Shown here: positions 1 to 9,251 of the stretch, piece after piece
Numbering within the stretch: position 1 is the stretch's first letter
Layout of the letters: every line of letters starts with the position of its first letter
Notes under the pieces: model-generated
Databases searched by the model: none
Told to the model about the DNA's origin: nothing
What the model saw: the letters and a program-made list of their open reading frames with translations, nothing else
Assembly (NCBI RefSeq): GCF_947493425.1
Contig: NZ_CANLRP010000050.1
Location: 1 to 46,980, forward strand
Source: an uncultured Microscilla sp.
GTDB taxonomy: Bacteria > Bacteroidota > Bacteroidia > Cytophagales > Microscillaceae
Direction: 5' to 3'
DNA: 46,980 bases
Position numbers and translations under genes: made by a program

Positions 1-32
1 CTATTTGAAAATAAGCGTGCTATGAATTTATT

Positions 33-82
33 AGCTACCTGTGAGACAGGGTGTACCTAGCACCTAACACCTAGTCCCTAGA
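33..82. repeat. Intergenic repeat block, inverted copy at 24371-24421
   Basis: The reverse complement of this stretch (TAGGGACTAGGTG, then CTAGGTA, then a CCTTGT/CCCTGT word, then AGTAGCT/GGTAGCT) lines up along about 50 bases with 24371-24421, with short mismatches. Both copies lie outside genes. The words ACCTAG and CTAGTCCCTAG repeat internally. I do not recognise the family. Confidence 0.45.
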
Positions 83-116
83 ACCCTGTTATTACCACCA
101 ACTAAATAAAACACAC

Positions 117-1028
117 ATGGCAAAGGCAGTCAAATACATCGGGTTGCTGGCTACCTTTCTACTATATCACTCTTTGGTAAAGGCGCAGCCCATTGTCTCA
201 AGCAAAGACAGTAGCCAAGTAAACCGTTCACGGTTACGCACCCTCATTGTGGGTAGTTCGGTATTGTATGGGGCTGGTTTGGTAGGCTTAAATGAGGTTT
301 GGTACAAAAACTCTCCCAGACAGTCATTTCATTGGTTTGATGATAGCCAGGAGTGGAAACAAGTAGATAAAGTAGGGCATTTTTACAGTACCTATCATTT
401 TAGCCTGGGGGCTTCCAGGGCTTTTCGCTGGACAGGCTTGTCAGAAAAAAAGTCGATGTTTTGGGGAGCCATCATGGGCATTGTGGTAATGACCCCAATA
501 GAAATCCTCGATGGGTTTTCGGCGGGTTATGGTGCTTCACTCAGCGATTTTTTTGCCAATGCCAGCGGGGCTATGTTTTTGTATGGGCAACACGCCTTGT
601 GGGGCGAAACCCGTATCCATCCCAAATATTCGTTTCATCGTACCAAATACCCCCATCAACGCCCTGAATTGTTGGGCAAATCGTTTTCTGAGGAAATATT
701 GAAAGATTACAACGGGCAAACTTTTTGGCTTTCAGTAGACGTTGATAAATTTTTGCCAAAAGGCAACCGCTATCCCAAATGGCTCAACCTGGCAGTAGGC
801 TATGGTGCCGAAAATATGATTTTTGCCCGTGACTATCAAAACATTAACGCAGGGCTTCCTCCTTATCGTCAACTTTACCTTTCGCTTGACCTCGACCTTA
901 CCGCCATCAAAACTAAAAGTAAGTTTTTAAAAAGTTTGATTTTTTTTGTCAATATGATTCATTTGCCAGCCCCCGCTATATCGTTTAGTTCGGCAAAAGG
1001 GGTGAGGTTTCATGGGTGGTATTACTAA
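117..1028 (+). CDS. DUF2279-type (YfiM-like) envelope protein
   Basis: A 303-residue protein of unknown biochemical function. Residues 1-23 form a signal peptide ending in VKAQ, so the protein is exported. Residues 40-60 and roughly 115-135 are hydrophobic. The segment DKVGHFYSTYHFS (about residues 84-96), followed by a Gly-rich hydrophobic stretch with the acidic/aromatic motif EILDGFSAGYGAS, is what I recognise from the DUF2279 / YfiM family, found as a single envelope gene in many Bacteroidota. The C-terminal third is rich in aromatic residues and probably beta-structured. The start at 117 is favoured because it opens directly into the signal peptide. The next gene is convergent and 0.7 kb away, so this is probably a single-gene transcript. 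The family call rests on motif memory, not on a search. Confidence 0.7.
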   Translation: MAKAVKYIGLLATFLLYHSLVKAQPIVSSKDSSQVNRSRLRTLIVGSSVLYGAGLVGLNEVWYKNSPRQSFHWFDDSQEWKQVDKVGHFYSTYHFSLGASRAFRWTGLSEKKSMFWGAIMGIVVMTPIEILDGFSAGYGASLSDFFANASGAMFLYGQHALWGETRIHPKYSFHRTKYPHQRPELLGKSFSEEILKDYNGQTFWLSVDVDKFLPKGNRYPKWLNLAVGYGAENMIFARDYQNINAGLPPYRQLYLSLDLDLTAIKTKSKFLKSLIFFVNMIHLPAPAISFSSAKGVRFHGWYY

Positions 1029-1095
1029 AGGGGTAAACCTTGAGCGAGGAGGTCATCGAATGGTTCTATTGGCGTTAAAGGCAATGAGTATTTAC

Positions 1096-1262
1096 CTTAG
1101 GAATGGTGAGAAATTAAATTACCATTCTTGAGGTAGAGGTTTTGTTTTGAGACGAGGCTATTTTTTGCGCCCATAGCAGCGCTACGGGTAATAAAAATAA
1201 CGAAGTATCAAGGCGAAAAATCACCCCTCAGAGTGTAAATTTATTTTTGAACAATTCCTTAG
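1096..1262 (+). repeat. Palindromic MITE-like element, family 1, copy A (167 bp)
   Basis: Begins CTTAGGAATGGTG and ends in the inverted counterpart ATTCCTTAG. Forward and reverse complement align along the whole length, so it is one long imperfect palindrome centred on CATAGCAGCGCTACG (about 1172-1186). It is almost identical to 32571-32737, with the same length and only scattered substitutions, and more distantly related to 23475-23635. There is no open reading frame of note. It sits between two convergent genes. Confidence 0.85.
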
Positions 1263-1670
1263 GGAGTGTTATAGCTGATATCTTCAATTGGTTAACGTAA
1301 GTTGTGGGTTATAGAATTAAAAGCTTTGATTATCAAAAGTTTGACTATTTTTTGAACTTGAATAATAGTCACTTGAAGCACCGATATACATCGGTATCTA
1401 AGGACTTGCGACTCATACCTTGTAGCTTGAATTAGTGAATTAAAGTTTGATCACCTATTGTTATTTGATAAAGAGTTATTTTTGTGCATAAAATGTGTAC
1501 TTTTCAACCAAATAACTCTTATTATAAAAGGTGGTGACTTATGCGCCACCCTGTTTGTTCACCTACTTTCCTTAGGTTATGCCTATATATACCCAAGTTG
1601 TAGTTGATAAATGGAAAAAAAAGCACAGATTTTTACTGAAATAAAATATAACTTACTGAAAATCAGTAAT

Positions 1671-1703
1671 AAAAAAGAGCAACAATTAAAAATTGCTGCC
1701 CTT
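1671..1703 (-). terminator. Rho-independent terminator of the receptor gene
   Basis: Read on the minus strand, a stem GGCAGCAATT / AATTGTTGCT (with one G-T pair) closes a short A/T loop and is followed by a run of six T. It lies about 40 bases past the receptor stop codon. Confidence 0.6.
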
Positions 1704-1742
1704 GTACATCTAAATTAACACTGATAAAAAAACGTCTATTCT

Positions 1743-4310
1743 TTAGTTGATCCCATCCACATTAGGTACATTGTTACCACGTCTCTTTTTACGCTTGCGG
1801 CGTTTTTTGCGTAGCTCACGCATTTTGCGGGCATCCATCGACATTTTACCAAAACGATAAGAAAAGCTCAGAAATGCAATGCGGGTTTCTGGCTTAAAGT
1901 TACCCACTTGCATAAAGTCAGTGCCATTGGTAAGGAAGCCATAACGACGGGTATTAAATATATCGCTTACTCTTAGCCCCAGGGTGCCTTTGCCTTTCAA
2001 TACTTTATAGTTAATGGCGGCATCTACTGAATACACTTCTTCCATTTCGCCTTGTGCCAATACAATAGGAGCACGGTAGCGCCCTGTAACCTGGGCGTTG
2101 AATTTAGAACTAAACTTAAAGTTACTCAACAGCTTGGTTTGGTAGCTAAATGCTTCATTGTTGAGTTCATTTTCAAGGTTCGAACCATCAATTTCGGTTT
2201 TATAAAAGTTACCACTCAGGGTAAAGTTCCACCATTTGGTCGCCCTCATATTAAAAGCCCCCTCTATGCCATAGTTACGCCCCGACTCCAGGTTGTCATA
2301 CGAGCGGGTAATGATATTATTGACGTTGTCTTCCAACAGAATACGTTGAATATTGCCCCGAATGTCTCTAAAATAAGTGGTCATGTTCAAGGTGATGCCT
2401 TTGTGGGTATGGGTATAGCTTAACTCATAAGAGTTGATAAACTCAGGCAGTAAGGCCGGGTTTCCCTGAAACTGGTTGTTGGCATCTATTCTGATAATAA
2501 AAGGGTTGAGGGCACGGGTGCGAGGACGGTTGATGCGTCGACTATAGTTAGCAGTAAACGTTCCTTGTTTACTGATTTTATAGCTTATAAAACCACTTGG
2601 AAACATATTTAAAAACTCATTTCTGTAGTTTTGGTCAGTGTTTTCAACTACCGCATCCGACATGGTTTGTTCTACTCGTAACCCTACCTGAAAGCTTAAC
2701 TTTTTGGTCAATTCGTGGTTGTAGATACCATAAGCGGCGTGTACTTGCTCATCGTAACGAAAATCATTGTTTTGAGTAAGGTCTGGAATGTAGTTGCCCG
2801 TTCCGGTGGCATCGTTCAATACCGAATAACCATTGAATATATTTCTTATGGTAGTTTTGAGTCCCATTTCCAATTTCACACTTTTATTTACTGGCAACTC
2901 AAAATCCAATTGAGCGGTAGTTATATTAAACTTGTTGTCGGTTTCGTTAATAGTCAATGCCGAATTGCCTCCCGTGGGCGTACCATCCTCATTGCGAGGG
3001 GCCAGGGCAAGGTCTGAGCTAAACAAGCTGCTTGAACGCGAATGACGTATATCTAACGCCAGGACTTTATCAGGGTTATTAAAATATCTTTTGTAGCCAG
3101 CGTTAAAATCCATATTATTGCCATCACTGCCCAACTCATTGTCGAGCAATGAGCGCGACAAAAAAGTACGATTGCCTCCGTTTACTTGTTGCTCGTTTAC
3201 CTGGTCAGTGATCATGTCTCTGCCAAAGCCTCTGATGCTGTACAAACCACTAAAAGTCAAAGTGTTTTTTTCGTTCAGGTTGATGTCTATTCCTGCTTTG
3301 AGCAAATTTGAATGAAACTGCATGTCACCATCACCTACTTGATTCAAAAAAGTAGTCGTATCACGGGCGTCGTTATAAGTTTCACGCACATTGGTAGAGT
3401 TCATAAAACGGTTAAACAAGTTGCCGCTATAATTTACATAGGCGTTGATAGCCCCAGTACGCAACCCCAAACGAAGCGAACCACTGTATTTGTCGTTGGT
3501 ACCTACATTGAGGTTTACAAAACCATTCATTCCACGCAATACGTTTTTTTTCAGTACAATATTGATGATGCCCGACATGCCGTCTGGGTCATATTTTGCC
3601 GAAGGATTGGTGATTACTTCTATTTTTTTGATGCTCGACGCCGGAATTTGCTCCAAAGCAGCCTGGCGCCCACCCCCTGTCAATCCAGAAGGCTTGCCAT
3701 CAATAAATACCGTTACATTGGCGCTTCCGCGTAAACTCACATTGCCGTCCTGGTCTACATCTACTGAGGGCACATTTTGCAGCGCATCTAACGAGGTGCC
3801 ACCAGTACTGGTAATGTTTTTTTCTACGTTGAACACCTTGCGATCGGCTTTGATCTCCATTGTTTCACGCTCAGCGGTCACAGTGACTGTGCCCAGCTTT
3901 TCGGCGTTCGATTGTATGCCCACTTCTCCCATATTTTGTTCTATGCCATCGCCCCGGTATTTTTTAGGAAAGAGTTTGATGGGACCCAGGGTTTTCACTT
4001 TATAACCAATATAATTTACTTTGAGCTGGTACATGCCTAGCTTTACCTCACTGATAGAAAACTTGCCCTTGTCATTGGCAATGGCTCCTGTAATTATTTT
4101 TTTTGTACGCATGTTTACCAACGCCACCGTAGCAAACTCTACTGGTTTTCCGGTAGAAGCATCTTTCACCACGCCATATACTTTTCCGATGGCGGGCATT
4201 TGCCTTTTTTGCCCTTTTTTGACAGGAGGTTTTTTTTGCTGTGCCTGAGTACTTGTAAAGCCTAGTATCAGTCCAAACACTAATAATTTGGTAATAAGAA
4301 GGTTTTTCAT
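1743..4310 (-). CDS. Outer-membrane beta-barrel receptor, TonB-dependent type
   Basis: An 855-residue outer-membrane protein, probably for import of a ligand the sequence does not reveal. In order: a signal peptide (about 1-23, ending TQAQ); a Lys/Pro-rich linker; a CarboxypepD_reg-like domain (about 43-130, with GVVKDASTGKPVEFATVALV); a plug domain (about 150-245, with ALQNVPSVDVDQDGNVSLRG and FIDGKPSG); then a long barrel with alternating aromatic strands. This matches the 'outer membrane beta-barrel family' of Bacteroidota rather than SusC. The barrel's last strand (AFLSFSYRFGK) is followed by an unusual, strongly basic tail of about 33 residues. I start at 4310 because that Met opens straight into the signal peptide. 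An upstream in-frame ATG at 4340 is part of a short duplication of the start context (TTTTTCATGGTATAA occurs at both places on the plus strand). No SusD-like partner is adjacent. Confidence 0.85.
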   Translation of the reverse strand: MKNLLITKLLVFGLILGFTSTQAQQKKPPVKKGQKRQMPAIGKVYGVVKDASTGKPVEFATVALVNMRTKKIITGAIANDKGKFSISEVKLGMYQLKVNYIGYKVKTLGPIKLFPKKYRGDGIEQNMGEVGIQSNAEKLGTVTVTAERETMEIKADRKVFNVEKNITSTGGTSLDALQNVPSVDVDQDGNVSLRGSANVTVFIDGKPSGLTGGGRQAALEQIPASSIKKIEVITNPSAKYDPDGMSGIINIVLKKNVLRGMNGFVNLNVGTNDKYSGSLRLGLRTGAINAYVNYSGNLFNRFMNSTNVRETYNDARDTTTFLNQVGDGDMQFHSNLLKAGIDINLNEKNTLTFSGLYSIRGFGRDMITDQVNEQQVNGGNRTFLSRSLLDNELGSDGNNMDFNAGYKRYFNNPDKVLALDIRHSRSSSLFSSDLALAPRNEDGTPTGGNSALTINETDNKFNITTAQLDFELPVNKSVKLEMGLKTTIRNIFNGYSVLNDATGTGNYIPDLTQNNDFRYDEQVHAAYGIYNHELTKKLSFQVGLRVEQTMSDAVVENTDQNYRNEFLNMFPSGFISYKISKQGTFTANYSRRINRPRTRALNPFIIRIDANNQFQGNPALLPEFINSYELSYTHTHKGITLNMTTYFRDIRGNIQRILLEDNVNNIITRSYDNLESGRNYGIEGAFNMRATKWWNFTLSGNFYKTEIDGSNLENELNNEAFSYQTKLLSNFKFSSKFNAQVTGRYRAPIVLAQGEMEEVYSVDAAINYKVLKGKGTLGLRVSDIFNTRRYGFLTNGTDFMQVGNFKPETRIAFLSFSYRFGKMSMDARKMRELRKKRRKRKKRRGNNVPNVDGIN

Positions 4311-4340
4311 GGTATAATTCTTTAATGTATAATTTTTCAT

Positions 4341-4821
4341 GGTATAAATGTTTTCTTAGGAATGTATGCTGTTTGGTTAAAAATAGGAATGAACCATCAA
4401 CTGCAGCCTGCATCATCTTTAAAAAATCACACTTTTATGCTGTATTTGGTTGCTCTATATGGGAAGCAACGTTTTTACAAAACTAGTGAATGGCTCTATT
4501 TCATACATGTATAATCTACCTATAGCCTTATTTTCTAGACCAATCACCCAATCACATCTCTATGAAATGCCTGATTTTATAGATAAGTTAAAGTACAGAT
4601 TATCAATTATTTAACAAATTATTAACAGGTTGTAGTGGGAGGTTACTCTACTTTGTGGGCGTTTAAGCGCAGGAGTGTTGAACGTTTTTTCTTGCTTTTG
4701 CTACAAGCTGTATGTTGAAGGTCGTTGCCTAAACTTGTTTATCCCCTTAAACTTATAGAACTTTGCAGTTACAAACATTCGGGGCAACTGAACTGCCCTC
4801 ACTACCTTTTAAAAGACTAAG
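4341..4821. other. Divergent intergenic region
   Basis: About 480 bases between two divergent genes. The only element I can support is the rlmN promoter candidate at 4735-4765; the remainder is AT-rich with no gene or clear hairpin. Confidence 0.5.
4735..4765 (+). promoter_or_regulatory. Bacteroidota-type promoter for rlmN
   Basis: TTG at 4735-4737, a 20-base spacer and GAACTTTG at 4758-4765. This matches 7 of 8 positions counting the free positions of TAnnTTTG, with the spacing known for sigma-ABfr promoters. It would leave a leader of about 50 bases before the start at 4822. Confidence 0.45.
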
Positions 4822-5877
4822 ATGATGGCAACAGTAAGCCAAAAACAAGATATAAGAAAACTTTCAGTGGCTGATATTAGCAGCTTTTTGGCAAGTAAAG
4901 GTGAGAAAGCCTTTCGAGCCAAACAAATATATGCCTGGCTATGGCAAAAGTCGGCAAATAGTTTTGAGGAGATGACCAATTTGTCGCTCAAGCTGCGGGA
5001 AATGTTGCAAACACACTTCGACATTACTGCATTGACGGTAGATCAACAACAAATTAGTAATGACCAAACAATTAAGTCTACCTTTAAGCTTTACGATAAC
5101 CATATCATAGAAGGAGTACTCATTCCGGCTAAAGACCGAATGACTGCCTGTGTGTCGTCGCAAGTGGGTTGCTCGCTTACCTGTAAGTTTTGTGCTACAG
5201 GTTATATGTCACGCAAGCGTAACCTTGAACCAGGAGAAATTTATGATCAGGTAGTGGCCATTGCCCGACAAGCCGAAGAAAACTACCAACAACCCCTTAC
5301 CAATATAGTATATATGGGGATGGGCGAACCTTTGCTCAATTATGCCAACGTACTAAAGTCAGTAGAGCACATTACCTCGCCCGAAGGCTTAAATATGTCG
5401 CCTAAGCGAATTACAGTATCTACCGCAGGCATTGCCAAAATGATTAGAAAACTAGGCGATGACGAAGTGAAGTTTAACCTGGCTTTGTCGTTGCACGCTG
5501 CCAACGATGAAAAGCGCAACGAAATAATGCCCATCAACGAGAGCAACACCTTGGTAGCTTTGCGCGATGCATTGAAATACTACTTTCAGAAAACCAAAAA
5601 CCGGGTGACTTACGAGTATATTGTGTTTCATAACTTTAACGACTCGCTCAAAGACGCTGAAGAGTTATACCGTTTTACCCGTCATTTGCCTTGTAAAGTA
5701 AACATTATAGAGTATAACCCCATTGCAGAAGCAGATTTTGTAAATACTAAAGAAGATAAGTTGGCTAAATTTGCCAAATACCTGGAAGGCAAAGGGGTGA
5801 TTGTAAACGTGAGACGTAGCCGAGGCAAAGACATTGACGCTGCCTGTGGACAATTGGCAATCAAAGAAGAGAAATAG
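4822..5877 (+). CDS. rlmN: 23S rRNA (adenine2503-C2)-methyltransferase RlmN
   Basis: A radical-SAM enzyme of 351 residues, the usual length, that methylates C2 of A2503 in 23S rRNA (and A37 of some tRNAs). The radical-SAM cluster motif CSLTCKFCATGYMS places the iron-sulfur ligands at C117, C121 and C124. GMGEPLLNY and the SLHAANDEKRNEIMPIN segment are family hallmarks. The C-terminal DAACGQL puts the methyl-carrying resolving cysteine at C342. The N-terminal FRAKQIYAWLWQ helix-rich region is also typical. The first two codons are both ATG (4822, 4825), so the start could be either. It is a single-gene unit, closed by a strong terminator at 5902-5940. Confidence 0.96.
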   Translation: MMATVSQKQDIRKLSVADISSFLASKGEKAFRAKQIYAWLWQKSANSFEEMTNLSLKLREMLQTHFDITALTVDQQQISNDQTIKSTFKLYDNHIIEGVLIPAKDRMTACVSSQVGCSLTCKFCATGYMSRKRNLEPGEIYDQVVAIARQAEENYQQPLTNIVYMGMGEPLLNYANVLKSVEHITSPEGLNMSPKRITVSTAGIAKMIRKLGDDEVKFNLALSLHAANDEKRNEIMPINESNTLVALRDALKYYFQKTKNRVTYEYIVFHNFNDSLKDAEELYRFTRHLPCKVNIIEYNPIAEADFVNTKEDKLAKFAKYLEGKGVIVNVRRSRGKDIDAACGQLAIKEEK

Positions 5878-5901
5878 TTGACATGTAGTTCTATAGCCAT
5901 A

Positions 5902-5940
5902 AAAAAAGCGTAGTTGTTTCAATAACAACTACGCTTTTTT
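5902..5940. terminator. Bidirectional rho-independent terminator
   Basis: Perfect 17-base-pair stem (A6 then GCGTAGTTGTT, loop TCAAT, AACAACTACGC then T6), so it has a T tract in both directions. It serves rlmN on the plus strand and the small secreted-protein gene at 5988-6428 on the minus strand. Confidence 0.9.
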
Positions 5941-5987
5941 GATATGGAGTAATGAAAACCAAGTCCCCAGCTCCTAAAACCTATAAC

Positions 5988-6428
5988 TTATCTCCTAAAA
6001 CTCAACACCCCCCCCGAACAATAGTCAGAGGTTTTCTTGGTATCGTAAGTAAACCGAATGTAGTAGATACCAGTACGTTGGCAAGTGTACTGAATAGCAT
6101 CGTAATACTTACCATCTACATAACTAGTAGCAATGGCTTTTTTACGTGAATTGAGCAACGTAATTTGTAAACCTTCGTTTTTGCGGCCTTTTCTGGCAAG
6201 CGATATAAGGTATTTTGAGTTACGGCTAAGAATGTAAGAGTATTCAATTTTTTTCTTTTTGCCATTCAACCCATTGACAGGGTATCCTTTGAGAAAGGTA
6301 AAACCTTTGGGTAGACTGCTAATACCCTTGCGTACAATTTGCTTGGCTGAGCAGGGAGCGTTGGTTACCGGAGTAGGTGATGGGTGGAACCAAGACATTA
6401 ACGAAGCGAGTAAGAAACTGAAGATCAT
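5988..6428 (-). CDS. Small secreted protein, paralogue of 6526-6981
   Basis: A 146-residue protein of unknown function. The hydrophobic N terminus (MIFSFLLASLMSWF) suggests export. It aligns along its whole length with the neighbour at 6526-6981: both have LP(K/R)G(F/Y)TFLK, then YP(V/I)(N/D)G, then YSYI(L/F)S(R/K)NS, then GIYYI(R/T)F and finally DYC(S/A)GGVL(S/A)F. Three cysteines are conserved: near the mature N terminus, before the GIYY strand, and in DYC. The alternating hydrophobic pattern and the GIYYIRF strand suggest a small beta-sandwich like PPC or CUB-type domains; that is inference. The two genes are 97 bases apart on the same strand and may be co-transcribed, ending at the bidirectional terminator. 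Confidence 0.7.
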   Translation of the reverse strand: MIFSFLLASLMSWFHPSPTPVTNAPCSAKQIVRKGISSLPKGFTFLKGYPVNGLNGKKKKIEYSYILSRNSKYLISLARKGRKNEGLQITLLNSRKKAIATSYVDGKYYDAIQYTCQRTGIYYIRFTYDTKKTSDYCSGGVLSFRR

Positions 6429-6525
6429 GAGTAGCTTTGTTTTTTGTTGATACTAAAAAGACTTTCCAAATTATAAAAATTCAGAAAGCCTTTGAATAAA
6501 GTGGTGATATATTTAACAGAGTTGA

Positions 6526-6981
6526 TTAACGTTTGAACGCCAATACACCTCCTGCGCAATAATCGTGTTTGCCATCAAACTTAAAGGTAATGTAGTAGAT
6601 ACCAGTAGCACCACATTTATACCCTAAACCTGGGTAATATTTACCTTTTACATAGCTTGAGGCTATTTTTTTTCTTCTAGAGTTCATAATCGAAACAATT
6701 ACTCCTACATTTTTTGGGTGACTATTTTTTAGTCTCACAGTGTAAGTAGAGTTCTTACTGAAAATGTATGAGTACTTAATCGTTTTTCTTGCTCCACCTC
6801 TACCATCAATCGGGTAAGCTTTCAGGAAAGTATAACCTCTTGGTAGTTTGCTGATTGCTGCGTCAGTAAAAGCTTTTGTATTGCAAGCCATTGGTTTTAC
6901 AGCTTCTGCCTTCACTGGCGTAGTTGGTGAAACATTGGTGAATGAAAGAAAAAACGACAGAATTAGATTCAAGACCATCAT
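6526..6981 (-). CDS. Small secreted protein, paralogue of 5988-6428
   Basis: A 151-residue protein with a clear signal peptide (MMVLNLILSFFLSF, then a Thr/Pro-rich linker), so probably periplasmic or secreted. It shares with its downstream neighbour the LPRGYTFLKAYPIDG segment, the YSYIFSKNSTYTV strand pair, GIYYITF and DYCAGGVLAF, and the same three cysteines. It is the more basic of the pair (many Lys/Arg). I do not recognise the family. The pair is most easily explained by a tandem duplication followed by considerable divergence. No promoter could be identified with confidence in the AT-rich upstream gap. Confidence 0.7.
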   Translation of the reverse strand: MMVLNLILSFFLSFTNVSPTTPVKAEAVKPMACNTKAFTDAAISKLPRGYTFLKAYPIDGRGGARKTIKYSYIFSKNSTYTVRLKNSHPKNVGVIVSIMNSRRKKIASSYVKGKYYPGLGYKCGATGIYYITFKFDGKHDYCAGGVLAFKR

Positions 6982-7297
6982 AATAATTTTGGTTTTTTAG
7001 TAGAATTATGTCAAAAATGCTTTGTTTTTATTCTTTGTGTAAAACAATTGATCTGTTAGAGATTTAAACAAAAAATATAAATCAATCTCATAAAAGCTTA
7101 CTTTACAAATGTATAATATTTTTTGAAAAACCCCACATCATCGAAACTTTTTAAAAGATCAAATGATATGGCTCACTGGATTTTCTTAAGTAACTCATTC
7201 CGCTTTGAAAAATTTTACATAATCAAACAAAATTATAGATTATGCTTGTTTTATTAGACGAAATGATTGATTTGTAATACCTGTATTTATCAGGTTT
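6982..7297. other. AT-rich intergenic gap, nothing identified
   Basis: About 315 bases of very AT-rich sequence upstream of the paralogue pair and downstream of bshC. I see no gene, no convincing hairpin and no exact promoter match. Confidence 0.5.
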
Positions 7298-8860
7298 TTA
7301 AAAGCTTTCCAATAACACATTCATACGAAAACTAAGCGGGTTTAGTTTTTCTAATATTTGAGAAATGAACGCAGGGTTATTGACATAAATACTCAAAATA
7401 TTGTCTTTACGCTCTTGTGGGGCACCATTTGGAAACAATTTTTCTTTCAATTTTAGTAGTTGATTAATTTCAGTTTCCAATTTACGCTCTTCCGACTTCT
7501 TAAGTCTTTTCTCTATATTGCCCAACGACTTCAGGCTTTTTTGCTGCTCCGATTTAATAAAACCTTCCAATGATTTATCTACCTCCAGGGCTTTTTGCAC
7601 CACACTCGCAAACGCTTTATTGAGAGCTTCTACCTCTTGGTCGAGCTTAAGCTCGTTTTCTGAGTTTTTGAGGACAAAATTTTTACGCAATGTTACCTCG
7701 TCCAAAAATAAGTCGGCAATGCTTAAATCCAACTTTTCCTTTTTCTTATGATTGATGTGGTCAACAAAAAGCACAAAGTTGCGGGGTTGTAACAAAGGAA
7801 AAGGACATTGGTAATGCTCGAACACCCCTTTGAGCTGTAGCCAGTACACAAGTTCGCTTGGACCACCTATATAGCTCAGGTTGGGCAAAATACACTCTTG
7901 ATACAAGGGACGCAAAATAACATTGGGGCTAAACCTTTCGGGGTGCTGCTCAATGAGTGCTTCCATTTGAGCAGTTGAAAAGCTCAAGTCGGTATTCAAA
8001 ACCTTAAACTCTTCGCCCTCCCAAACAATGCGTTCACGGGTGTTGCCTTCCAGATAAAAGAAATTGATTTCGCGGGGGGTTACTTGAGTTTTGTAATTGA
8101 GTTGATCTAGTTTTTCGCTGGTTTGGCGTACAATGTCAAAAGATGCCGGGGTCAGCACCTCTTCTTTGATAATGGGCTGAAACACCTTTTTGAGTCCAGT
8201 ATGGTCAGCATCCAGAATCACCAGGTCAGTATTGGCAAATAGTTGGTGTACCAGGTAGCGGGTGGCATCGCTCAACGATGAGTGCTGAGCGTAAGCCTGG
8301 GCAAATAAATCGGTTTTGGGCTCATTGATCTGTTCAAATATTTGGGCTACATTTTCGGGGTTAAACCGTCCCACAGCTCCAGTTTGGTCAGTGTTCCAGG
8401 TGTAGGTTTTGCCAAACAAATTGAAATGATTGATTTCGGCAAAGTCGTGGTCTTCGCTTGCCATCCAATAAACAGGTATAAAGTTGTACGCTGGATATTT
8501 GGCTTTCAGTGCTTTGGCAGTATTAATTGCCGCAGCAATTTTATATACAAAATACAAAGGTCCCGTGGCCAGGTTGAGCTGGTGCCCGGTAGTTACAGTA
8601 AAAGTGTTTTTATCGAGCAAAGCATCTATTTGTGCCTGAGGGGGTGCGGGCACTTGTTGGTATTGTTGGGTGAGTGCCTCGTGTAGTACTTGGCGGGTAT
8701 CAGCCGAAAACGTTTTTTTGAGGGCTATTTGCTGTTCGAAGTTTTCGATGTGGGGCAATTGGTGATAAAACTCCTTCAGGGCATCCTTTCCGCTGATATA
8801 GTCTACAAAAGTGTCAGAGAATACGCCTGCTTGGGCAAAATCAATTTGATGTAATTGCAT
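7298..8860 (-). CDS. bshC: Bacillithiol biosynthesis cysteine-adding enzyme BshC
   Basis: A 520-residue cytoplasmic protein that joins cysteine to glucosaminyl-malate, the last step of bacillithiol synthesis. Bacillithiol is the low-molecular-weight thiol of many Bacteroidota and Firmicutes. Family hallmarks are visible: TGHQLNLATGPLYFVYKIAA (about 93-112) and PVYWMASEDHDFAEINHF (about 128-145) in the Rossmann-like nucleotide-binding core; RPLYQECILPNLSYIGGPSELVYW in the middle; and a coiled-coil, Lys/Glu-rich segment (about 400-470) before the C-terminal NPLSFRMNVLLE. The length fits the family. The other bacillithiol genes (bshA, bshB) are not in the window. The start at 8860 gives the conserved N terminus directly. 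Confidence 0.93.
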   Translation of the reverse strand: MQLHQIDFAQAGVFSDTFVDYISGKDALKEFYHQLPHIENFEQQIALKKTFSADTRQVLHEALTQQYQQVPAPPQAQIDALLDKNTFTVTTGHQLNLATGPLYFVYKIAAAINTAKALKAKYPAYNFIPVYWMASEDHDFAEINHFNLFGKTYTWNTDQTGAVGRFNPENVAQIFEQINEPKTDLFAQAYAQHSSLSDATRYLVHQLFANTDLVILDADHTGLKKVFQPIIKEEVLTPASFDIVRQTSEKLDQLNYKTQVTPREINFFYLEGNTRERIVWEGEEFKVLNTDLSFSTAQMEALIEQHPERFSPNVILRPLYQECILPNLSYIGGPSELVYWLQLKGVFEHYQCPFPLLQPRNFVLFVDHINHKKKEKLDLSIADLFLDEVTLRKNFVLKNSENELKLDQEVEALNKAFASVVQKALEVDKSLEGFIKSEQQKSLKSLGNIEKRLKKSEERKLETEINQLLKLKEKLFPNGAPQERKDNILSIYVNNPAFISQILEKLNPLSFRMNVLLESF

Positions 8861-9251
8861 GGTGTAACTTGTTTGTTTATGTTGAAGCCTTCGGTATTTT
8901 AGTATTTGAATAATAAACGTAAGCCAAACTAAAGACTACGGCTGAGTTTGAGTAATTTATTGATTATTAGATAGTTGTTTTGGGCTGACGAATGAAACCT
9001 TTATTCGTGAAGCAAAAATACAGGGATTTTTAAATGTGTCCTGTTAAATGGATGTTAAGTTAGATTAGCCCTGGTTTTTTTTATATCAAATGGTCAAATT
9101 CAGGGTTTAACAAGTATTTAGTGATGTAATTAAAATTGTTAATTTCGTTGTTAGTCTTACAAATACTTTCTTGCTATATTATCCATCCAATCAAACCTAT
9201 TCAAATAATAAAACAATAACAATACACTCATATAACAATAAACAACAAATT
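8861..9251. other. Divergent intergenic region, nothing firm
   Basis: About 390 bases between bshC and the TPR-CHAT gene, AT-rich. Promoters for both genes should lie here, but no exact TAnnTTTG box with correct spacing stands out. Confidence 0.4.

Larger units (their letters stand above)
1029..1742. other. Convergent intergenic region, no gene seen
   Basis: Between the DUF2279-like gene and the receptor gene I find no credible coding sequence. It holds palindromic element A (1096-1262), one copy of the dispersed ACCGATATACATCGGT motif (about 1379-1410), a perfect small hairpin at 1653-1669 (TTACTGA, three-base loop, TCAGTAA) and a probable minus-strand terminator at 1671-1703. Confidence 0.6.
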
